Source: DATBMA01 sp036555105 (GTDB lineage Bacteria > Actinomycetota > Acidimicrobiia > Spongiisociales > ZC4RG35). From it: DNA of 19,435 nt. Positions 1 to 5,160 of this stretch are shown here, one piece after another; position 1 is the stretch's first letter; each line of letters begins with the position of its first letter. Position numbers and translations under genes: made by a program. The notes beneath the pieces were generated by a model. It was not told where the DNA came from. It searched no databases and saw only the letters and a program-made list of their open reading frames with translations. Location of the stretch: NCBI GenBank assembly GCA_036555105.1, contig DATBMA010000098.1:1-19435 (forward strand), given 5' to 3'.

Positions 1-195
1 GTGGCGGCGGGCCTCATCACCCATGTCCACGGCATTGGCAACCCTGAGAAGCTCAGGCACCTGGTTGATTCAGACGCGCCATAGCCCGCCTTCGACCTCA
101 TTGATCCCCTCAGTCGCAGCGAGAGGACGGTAAGCAAACACCTCTCGATCCTGATCAAGGGGGGCTTGATCACGAGGGAACAACGCGGAGAGTGA
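1..195 (+). pseudogene. Decayed ArsR-type winged-helix regulator (3' part)
   Basis: Frame 1 reads through positions 1-195 with one in-frame TAG at 82-84. Before the stop there is a segment like the ArsR NPxRLRxL helix (GNPEKLRHL). After it comes a good DNA-recognition helix and wing (SERTVSKHLSILIKGGLI, then TREQRGE) that ends at TGA 193-195. The spacing between the two parts matches ArsR proteins to within about one residue, which suggests one gene broken by a nonsense mutation. The C-terminal half that normally follows the wing is missing, and the start lies outside the window. ArsR family members are metal- or stress-responsive repressors. No target can be named, and function is unlikely in this state. 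A MarR-like origin is also possible because so little remains. Confidence 0.5.
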
Positions 196-343
196 TCGTC
201 ACCTCGATCATCGCTTCCACCGTCGCCCCCTTCGCTCCACCTCTCATCTCATCGGTGTATCGCGCCAGCCGATCCTTCGGGTACGCGGATTCCTGCACCT
301 GCTTCAAGCGTCTTGAGCCTCAAGCAAAGATCCGCCGTCTGGA

Positions 344-371
344 TTGGAACCCCATGAGATGGAAATAGACT
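344..371 (+). promoter_or_regulatory. Putative promoter of tRNA-Ala
   Basis: A -35-like TTGGAA at 344-349 and a -10-like TAGACT at 366-371 are separated by 16 nt. Transcription would start near 378, about 11 nt before the mature tRNA end. The spacing and position fit a housekeeping sigma factor, but this rests on sequence resemblance only. Confidence 0.45.
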
Positions 372-388
372 CATTGACGAGACGATTC

Positions 389-461
389 GGGGACGTAGCT
401 CAGCTGGAAGAGCGCCTGCTTTGCAAGCAGGAGGTCGTGGGTTCGAATCCCATCGTCTCCA
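389..461 (+). tRNA. tRNA-Ala (anticodon UGC)
   Basis: The acceptor arms GGGGACG (389-395) and CGTCTCC (454-460) pair over 7 bp with one G-U pair. The D arm, the anticodon stem CCTGC/GCAGG (415-419/427-431) and the T arm with GTTCGAATC are all present. The anticodon loop TTTGCAA puts TGC at 422-424, so it reads GCA-type alanine codons. The discriminator base is A461. It is followed by CC and then G, so the terminal A of CCA is not encoded. Confidence 0.97.
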
Positions 462-506
462 CCGATCTCCGGTGCTCTGAACCCTTTGTCGATATCGTCC
501 CGCGCT

Positions 507-2225
507 ATGGCTGTGGCGGGCTCTCCTCCTAAGACGCGGGACCGGACGCGCCTGTTTCCAATCGTCGGCTGGATCAAGAGCTATGACCGTCGCTGGCTGA
601 GGGGCGATCTCATCGCCGGGGTGGCGGTAGCTGCTCTGATCGTCCCCAAGAACCTGGGCTACGCCGGGATCGCAGGGGTTCCCCTCCAGAACGGCCTCTA
701 TGCCGCCGCGGCCGGGGCTCTCCTCTACCCGATCTTCGGGACCAGCCGCCAGATCTCGACAGGTCCGAGCTCGGGGATTGCCGCCGTTGCCGCCAGCGCG
801 GTGGCTGCCGCCGCCATCACCGGGATAGACAGCATCGCTCAGTTCGTGGCACTGATCACGCTGGCGTCAGGCGTCCTGTTCCTGCTGTTGGCGGTCCTGA
901 AGATGGGATGGGTAGCCCAGTTCCTTTCCCGTGCGGTGGTGACAGGGTTCCTGTTCGGAGCCGCCATCGACGTGGTCATCGGCGAGCTGCCAAAGCTCAC
1001 CGGTACCGAGGTCAGCGGGGCCAACCCGCTGCAAGAGCTCCGCTCGTGGGTGCTGTCGCTTGGGAGCACCCATCGACCTACGTTGGTCGTGGGGATGATC
1101 GGGCTGCTGGTCATCTTCGGGTTGAGGGCGGTGGCTCCGAGGGTCCCAGGCGCGCTGGTGCTAGTGGTCGGGGGGTTGTTGGCCTCCCGGCTATTCGACC
1201 TGGCAGCCCGGGGGGTGGCGCTGGTGGGAGATGTTCCAAGCGGCCTGCCGGCGCTGGATCTGCCGGACGTGCAGATGTTCACCTCCCACGCCGAGACTGT
1301 GGTCTTGGCTGCGATCGGTCTGGTTCTCATCGGGTTCTCCCAGACGGCGGGTGACTCTCGGGCGTTCGCGGCCAGGCACCGCTACCGAATCGACATCGAC
1401 CAGGAGTCCGTCGCGCAGGGGATGGCCAATGTCGGGGCAGGGGTCTTCCAGGGTATGCCGGTGTCGACCAGCCTGTCCGCCAGTTCCCTCAACGATCGGT
1501 CCGGTGCACGCAGTGGCGTGGCTTCGCTGGTCACCGGCGTCATCGTCCTCCTGACTCTCATCTTCCTTGCGCCTCTCTTTTCGGACCTTCCCACGGCTGT
1601 CCTCGGAGCCCTCATCATCGAGGCGGTGGTGGGCGGGATGATGGATGTGCCGGAGATGCGCCGCCTCGCCAGGGTCCAGCGGTTCGACTTCTGGATCGCC
1701 TGTGCCGCTCTGGCCGGGGCACTTGTCTTCGGGGTATTCGCAGGCGTCCTGATCGGCATCGGGCTTTCTCTGATCTGGCTCATCTCGGTCGCCACTCGCC
1801 CTGGCATGCCTTTGATCGGACGCGACCCCGCCAGCCATGTCTTCCAGGAGCTCGGCCCGGGTGACGAGACCTTCCCGGGAATCGTCATCCTTCGGCTGGA
1901 CGGTGGCTTGTTCTTTGCCACCGCCGATGCCCTGGAAGATCGAATTCGGGAGGTGGCACTGTCCTCCGAGGAGGTCGACGCGGTAATCGTCGACTTCGTG
2001 GCGGTCGACTACATCGACTCCCAGGGTGGATCAAAAATGCGTGAGATCCTCGAGCTCGCCAAGCAGTCAGAGGTGATGCTGCGTTTGGCCCGGGTGAAGC
2101 CAGACGTTCTGGAGCTGCTGGCACGGGATGGCTTCGTCGAGCAGCTCGGAGCGGACCGGATCCACGATGGCATCCGACAAGCGGTGGCCGCCCAGCTGCC
2201 CGGCGGTGAGGCAAGTCTCCGGTAG
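507..2225 (+). CDS. SulP family anion permease with C-terminal STAS domain
   Basis: The product is 572 residues, the usual length for bacterial SulP transporters. These move sulfate, bicarbonate or other anions across the cytoplasmic membrane. The N-terminal signature is clear (WLRGDLIAGVAVAALIVPKN, then YPIFGTSRQISTGPSSG at about residues 74-90), followed by a long multi-helix membrane region to about residue 440. A STAS domain occupies roughly residues 457-560, with VDYIDSQGG at the usual turn. The substrate cannot be read from the sequence. I chose ATG 507 because the conserved region starts soon after it; a TTG at 486 would add seven residues. Neither start has a clear Shine-Dalgarno site. 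The gene begins only 46 nt after tRNA-Ala with no evident promoter between, so co-transcription is possible. Confidence 0.93.
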   Translation: MAVAGSPPKTRDRTRLFPIVGWIKSYDRRWLRGDLIAGVAVAALIVPKNLGYAGIAGVPLQNGLYAAAAGALLYPIFGTSRQISTGPSSGIAAVAASAVAAAAITGIDSIAQFVALITLASGVLFLLLAVLKMGWVAQFLSRAVVTGFLFGAAIDVVIGELPKLTGTEVSGANPLQELRSWVLSLGSTHRPTLVVGMIGLLVIFGLRAVAPRVPGALVLVVGGLLASRLFDLAARGVALVGDVPSGLPALDLPDVQMFTSHAETVVLAAIGLVLIGFSQTAGDSRAFAARHRYRIDIDQESVAQGMANVGAGVFQGMPVSTSLSASSLNDRSGARSGVASLVTGVIVLLTLIFLAPLFSDLPTAVLGALIIEAVVGGMMDVPEMRRLARVQRFDFWIACAALAGALVFGVFAGVLIGIGLSLIWLISVATRPGMPLIGRDPASHVFQELGPGDETFPGIVILRLDGGLFFATADALEDRIREVALSSEEVDAVIVDFVAVDYIDSQGGSKMREILELAKQSEVMLRLARVKPDVLELLARDGFVEQLGADRIHDGIRQAVAAQLPGGEASLR

Positions 2226-2325
2226 CACCGTTGAAGTCGGACTTGATCTCCTGAGAAATGGCCCTTGCGCCTTGGCTCCCGGGTGGTGGAATCTCCCCAT
2301 CAGGGGGTGATGCGAAACGGCCCAA
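2226..2325 (+). other. Intergenic gap with small inverted repeats
   Basis: This 100-nt gap contains two weak structures: AAGTC-G-GACTT at about 2232-2243, and a CCCC-atca-GGGG hairpin near 2296-2308 just before the next gene. The second could shape the 5' leader of the downstream gene. Neither has a T tract, and I do not recognise a known riboswitch. Confidence 0.25.
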
Positions 2326-3003
2326 ATGGCCGACGTCGAGGTGTTCGAGGGGACCCTGCGGCTGGCCGGCCGCCGGAACTCCAATGTCACCACCACCATC
2401 TCGGTTGGTGATGGGCGCGTTCGCCTCGCGGCTGGTGACCTCGAGATCGGCGACTGGCCGATATCGGCGATGCAAATCACCCGTCACATCGATCAGTTCC
2501 ACATCGCGGTTGAGGGGGAGGAACTGGTCCTGGTGGTCAGAGACGCCGGCCGATTCGCCGAGGCGGTGGAGCCGCCAACCAAGCGTGGCCGGCGTCGGAT
2601 CCGAAACCTGGATGCCGATACCTACCAGGAGACCGCCCCACCCAAGCCCAAGCGGGCCAAGCCCAAGCCCGCCAAGTCGAAGCCGGACCGCACCAGGGAA
2701 CCGGAAAGGGAGGGCTCTTTCCTCGACAGCTTGAGAGAGCTCTGGGAACGGGCGCGCGAACTACCACGTCTCACCCAGATCGGGTTGATCGTCGTCCCGG
2801 TAGTGCTGCTCGGCTGGCTGGCCCCCGGCGTGCTGGGCGGGTTGCTGATGCTTGGCGGCGGAGCTGCGGTAGTAGTCGGACAGATGGCGCTGAGCGACCA
2901 CATGTTCGCCGTCAAGGTTTCGGCCACCCTGCGCCCAGTGGCATGGCTGCTCCTCGGGGTGGTGGGAATCCTCCTCGGGTTCGCCACGGGCTTCCTCATC
3001 TGA
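2326..3003 (+). CDS. Membrane protein of unknown function with N-terminal beta-rich domain
   Basis: The 225-residue product is not assigned to a named family. Residues 1-82 look like a compact beta-rich cytoplasmic domain resembling PH-like folds, judged only from the alternating hydrophobic pattern. A basic Lys/Pro linker follows at about 105-122 (repeats of KPK and KPA), then a charged amphipathic stretch at 130-147. Hydrophobic segments at about 152-168, 170-187 and 204-224 are likely membrane helices, the last ending at the C-terminus. ATG 2326 is the first available start in the frame and has no evident Shine-Dalgarno site. The gene is co-directional with the SulP gene 100 nt upstream and the thiolase 72 nt downstream, but no functional link is apparent. 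Confidence 0.8.
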   Translation: MADVEVFEGTLRLAGRRNSNVTTTISVGDGRVRLAAGDLEIGDWPISAMQITRHIDQFHIAVEGEELVLVVRDAGRFAEAVEPPTKRGRRRIRNLDADTYQETAPPKPKRAKPKPAKSKPDRTREPEREGSFLDSLRELWERARELPRLTQIGLIVVPVVLLGWLAPGVLGGLLMLGGGAAVVVGQMALSDHMFAVKVSATLRPVAWLLLGVVGILLGFATGFLI

Positions 3004-3050
3004 GCCACCCCCTTCCGGCTCGGCCACCAACTGCATCTCCCCGTCGTCCG

Positions 3051-3068
3051 TAACATGGGAGCCGGAGG
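3051..3068 (+). promoter_or_regulatory. -10-like box and Shine-Dalgarno site of the thiolase gene
   Basis: TAACAT at 3051-3056 resembles an actinobacterial -10 box. GGAGG at 3064-3068 sits 7 nt before ATG 3076 and decides that start over the upstream in-frame ATG 3055. The ribosome site is convincing; the promoter is a guess with no clear -35 box. Confidence 0.5.
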
Positions 3069-3075
3069 TTTTCGA

Positions 3076-4245
3076 ATGCCGAATGCAGTCATCGTCGACG
3101 CCGTCCGCACTCCGGTCGGCAAGCGAAACGGGCAGCTCAAGGACATCCATCCGGTCGATCTGGCTGCCGCCCCGATCCGGGCGTTGATCGCCCGAACCGG
3201 AATCGATCCCGCCCTGGTCGAGGACGTGATCATGGGCTGTGTGAGCCAGACCGGCGAACAGGGTCTCAATGTCGGCCGAAATGCCGCCCTGGCGGCTGGG
3301 CTGCCAGAGGACGTCGTCGGCGTCACCATCGACCGCCAGTGCGGTTCGTCCCAGCAGTCAGCTCACTTTGCCGCCCAGGGAGTGATGGCCGGCGCATACG
3401 ACGTCGTGATTGCCGCCGGAGTCGAATCCATGAGCCGCATCCCGATGGGCATCACCGCCCAGCAGGGCCCCGGTTTCCCGTTCGGGCCGTTGATGCTGGA
3501 GCGGTATGCGCACGGCCTGGTTCCGCAAGGGATCTCGGCCGAGCTCATCGCCGAGAAGTGGGGGCTGGGCCGTGATGAGCTCGACCAGATCGGCCTCGAG
3601 TCACATCAGCGAGCTGCCATAGCCGTCGCCGAAGGCAGGTTCGACGCCCAGATATGTGAAGTGACCGACCCCGATGGGAACGTCTTGACAGCCGATCAAG
3701 GGATCAGGCCCGACACCACGTTGGAGAAGCTGGCCGGGCTGCAGCCGGCGTTCAAGGTCGACGGGGTCGTGACCGCGGGCAACTCCTCGCAGATCTCGGA
3801 TGGGGCGGCCGCGATCCTGATCATGAGCGAAACCCGAGCTGAATCGCTCGGGCTCACGCCCAAGGCTCGTTTCCTCGGCTTCGCCTTGGCGGGGGTTGAT
3901 CCGGTGATGATGCTCACCGGCCCGATCCCGGCCACCAGCAAGGTTCTCGAGCGGACCGGGCTGCAATTGGACGAGATAGACCTCTTCGAGATCAACGAGG
4001 CGTTCGCCTCGGTGATCGGGGCGTGGAGGTCGGAGCACGGTGGGAGCGACCCCCAGGCCTTGTGGGAGAGGACCAACGTGAATGGGGGGGCGATTGCCCT
4101 TGGCCACCCGCTGGGCGCATCGGGGGCGCGACTTCTGACCACCCTGGTGCACGAGCTCCAGCGCTCTGGCGGCCGCTACGGCCTCCAGGCTATGTGCGAA
4201 GGTGGCGGCATGGCCAACGCGCTGGTGGTCGAGCGAGTCGTTTAG
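3076..4245 (+). CDS. Acetyl-CoA C-acyltransferase (thiolase)
   Basis: This 389-residue protein has the length and motifs of thiolases, cytoplasmic enzymes that cleave 3-ketoacyl-CoA with CoA or condense two acyl-CoA molecules. The acyl-accepting cysteine is Cys89 in DRQCGSSQQ. NEAFA follows in the C-terminal half. The catalytic pair is His344 in GGAIALGHPLGASGA and Cys374 in CEGGGMANA. Active-site Cys, His and Cys are therefore all present. The start at ATG 3076 is set by GGAGG 7 nt upstream. The protein could serve beta-oxidation (FadA-like) or acetoacetyl-CoA synthesis (AtoB-like); no other fatty-acid gene lies nearby to decide. It is followed after 2 nt by the zinc-ribbon gene, so the two are probably co-transcribed. 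Confidence 0.95.
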   Translation: MPNAVIVDAVRTPVGKRNGQLKDIHPVDLAAAPIRALIARTGIDPALVEDVIMGCVSQTGEQGLNVGRNAALAAGLPEDVVGVTIDRQCGSSQQSAHFAAQGVMAGAYDVVIAAGVESMSRIPMGITAQQGPGFPFGPLMLERYAHGLVPQGISAELIAEKWGLGRDELDQIGLESHQRAAIAVAEGRFDAQICEVTDPDGNVLTADQGIRPDTTLEKLAGLQPAFKVDGVVTAGNSSQISDGAAAILIMSETRAESLGLTPKARFLGFALAGVDPVMMLTGPIPATSKVLERTGLQLDEIDLFEINEAFASVIGAWRSEHGGSDPQALWERTNVNGGAIALGHPLGASGARLLTTLVHELQRSGGRYGLQAMCEGGGMANALVVERVV

Positions 4246-4247
4246 GA

Positions 4248-4502
4248 ATGGAGGGTGTCGGCCTCCTCACCATTGGCATCGCCCTGTTGATCGGCCTGGT
4301 CGTCTGGAAGAGCTCGACCGCCATCATCCGAGCTCTCTCTACCCCTCCGCCCGAGATCGACCCAGCCGACACGGTGCCCGCCGATCAGGACTATCGATGC
4401 TCGGTGTGCGGGACCGAAGTGACGTTGAGGGTCGCCAACCTGGCCGAGGCCAGCCCCCCCAAACACTGCCGGGAGGAGATGGTCCCGGTGTGGAGACCCT
4501 GA
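4248..4502 (+). CDS. Small membrane-anchored zinc-ribbon protein
   Basis: The 84-residue product has one N-terminal hydrophobic helix (about residues 4-25), a Pro-rich linker (32-45) and a C-terminal metal-site-like region. That region contains Cys51-x2-Cys54 in YRCSVCG and then His73-Cys74 in PPKHCREEM. A second CxxC is not present, so any metal would be held by two Cys plus His/Cys. I do not know a function for this family. The start lies 2 nt after the thiolase stop and translation is probably coupled to it, since no separate Shine-Dalgarno site is seen. The gene ends convergently with crgA, with only an octamer-repeat hairpin between them. Confidence 0.8.
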   Translation: MEGVGLLTIGIALLIGLVVWKSSTAIIRALSTPPPEIDPADTVPADQDYRCSVCGTEVTLRVANLAEASPPKHCREEMVPVWRP

Positions 4503-4557
4503 GACGGTCGCACAGTCTCACGGTCGATACCTCGAGACCTCGAGACCGTGAGACGCT
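4501..4557. repeat. Octamer-phased repeat between convergent genes
   Basis: The space between the zinc-ribbon stop codon and the crgA stop codon is built from related 8-mers. From 4526 they read GATACCTC, GAGACCTC, GAGACCGT, GAGACGCT. ACCGTGAG occurs at 4545-4552 and its complement CTCACGGT at 4517-4524. The same octamers form the arrays on the other side of crgA. Confidence 0.7.
4515..4554. terminator. 11-bp perfect hairpin between convergent genes
   Basis: GTCTCACGGTC (4515-4525) pairs perfectly with GACCGTGAGAC (4544-4554) around an 18-nt loop. It lies between two genes that end toward each other, so it could stop transcription from both sides. It has no T tract on either strand, so it would not be a classical intrinsic terminator. 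Confidence 0.5.
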
Positions 4558-4801
4558 ATCGGTAGTTGGTCGTCATCAAGAAGCCGGCGGCAATGCCGAC
4601 CAGCCCGAGGATGAAGACCGCCTGCGGGAGGTTCCACACGAAGCGGGCGAGGATGGCGAGCAGGCCGATCAGCATCAGCCCCCACATGAGGGCCACGTAC
4701 CAGGTCGGGCTGGGTCCCTTGGTCTCGATCGTGGCGACGGCCCGGCCCGACGGTCGGGTGGGACCGCTCGACTTCGGTTTGCGCCGCTTGGACTCGGGCA
4801 C
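4556..4801 (-). CDS. crgA: Cell division protein CrgA
   Basis: The product is 81 residues. A basic N-terminal tail (SKRRKPKSSGPTRPSGR) is followed by two membrane helices, with the family-typical WYVALMWGLMLIGLL entering the first and a C-terminal helix ending MTTNYR. CrgA is a small actinobacterial membrane protein that helps recruit FtsI/PBP-type enzymes and links division to elongation. The length matches known members (about 80-95 residues). I chose GTG 4801, which has a -10-like TATCTT 7 nt upstream and no Shine-Dalgarno site, consistent with leaderless translation. An in-frame TTG at 4843 would add 14 residues. Its place downstream of pknB agrees with other Actinobacteria. Confidence 0.9.
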   Translation of the reverse strand: MPESKRRKPKSSGPTRPSGRAVATIETKGPSPTWYVALMWGLMLIGLLAILARFVWNLPQAVFILGLVGIAAGFLMTTNYR

Positions 4802-4808
4802 GGGCGGG

Positions 4809-4814
4809 AAGATA
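4809..4814 (-). promoter_or_regulatory. -10-like box just before crgA
   Basis: TATCTT on the - strand ends 7 nt before the GTG start of crgA. This would place transcription initiation at or next to the start codon. No convincing -35 box is present. Confidence 0.3.
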
Positions 4815-4843
4815 GCCACCCGGCGGAAGCCGCGTCTCCCCAA

Positions 4844-4976
4844 GAAGCCGTTTGCCGCTGATGTTCACATAGGTCGCGAAAAAGCCCGCCGGAAGCCGGA
4901 ATTGGGATGGAGTCAGGGCCGCTCTCCACAGCTATTTCCACAGCCGGGGGAGAACTACAAACCTGTAAGTACTTCG
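4844..4976. other. Gap upstream of crgA, mostly without recognisable features
   Basis: This part of the crgA-pknB spacer has ordinary non-repetitive sequence. It contains a weak terminator-like hairpin (described separately) and two imperfect TTRTNCACA-like sites near 4922-4942. I see no supported gene. Confidence 0.4.
4879..4906 (-). terminator. Weak terminator-like hairpin downstream of pknB
   Basis: On the - strand a CCGG-CTT-CCGG core, flanked by CCC and GGG, is followed by GC and five Ts. It could end the pknB transcript before crgA. The stem is short and has an asymmetric internal loop, so the call is tentative. Confidence 0.3.
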
Positions 4977-5025
4977 AAGGTCTCAAGGTCTCGAGGTCTC
5001 GAGGTCTCAAAGGTCTCGAGGTCTC
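4977..5025. repeat. Tandem octamer array, unit RAGGTCTC, six copies
   Basis: Six consecutive units of (A/G)AGGTCTC run through this stretch, one of them with an extra A at 5009-5011. Read on the - strand the unit is GAGACCTY, the same octamer found on the + strand left of crgA. The array is non-coding and lies between crgA and pknB. Confidence 0.9.
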
Positions 5026-5040
5026 GGGGGTGCAGGTTCG

Positions 5041-5160
5041 ACCGTGAGCCCGTGAGCCCTTGCAACCTTGCGAGCGTGCGACCGTGAGCCCGTGCGACCG
5101 TGAGCCCGTGCCACCGTGAGCCCGTGCCACCGTGAGCCCGTGCGACCGTGAGCCCGTCTA
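5041..5160. repeat. Tandem 16-bp array of two alternating octamers, reaching the pknB stop codon
   Basis: From 5081 onward ACCGTGAG alternates with CCCGTGCG or CCCGTGCC, giving 16-bp units at 5081, 5097, 5113, 5129 and 5145. The upstream part (5041-5080) keeps the 8-bp phase but is more diverged (for example CCCTTGCA, ACCTTGCG, AGCGTGCG). The last octamer, 5153-5160, contains the complement of the pknB TAG stop. The period is not a multiple of three and the array is downstream of the pknB reading frame. Confidence 0.92.

Noticed and set aside
170..307. A 45-codon - strand ORF from TTG 307, antisense to the end of the ArsR-like remnant
   Set aside because: It has a plausible-looking composition, but it is short, starts with TTG, has no ribosome site and overlaps a better-supported remnant. 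I recognise no family.
3055..3075. Upstream ATG 3055 as the thiolase start
   Set aside because: GGAGG at 3064-3068 has ideal spacing to ATG 3076, and conserved thiolase sequence begins there.
4977..5160. CRISPR array
   Set aside because: The units are contiguous 8- and 16-bp tandem repeats with no unique spacers and no cas genes nearby.
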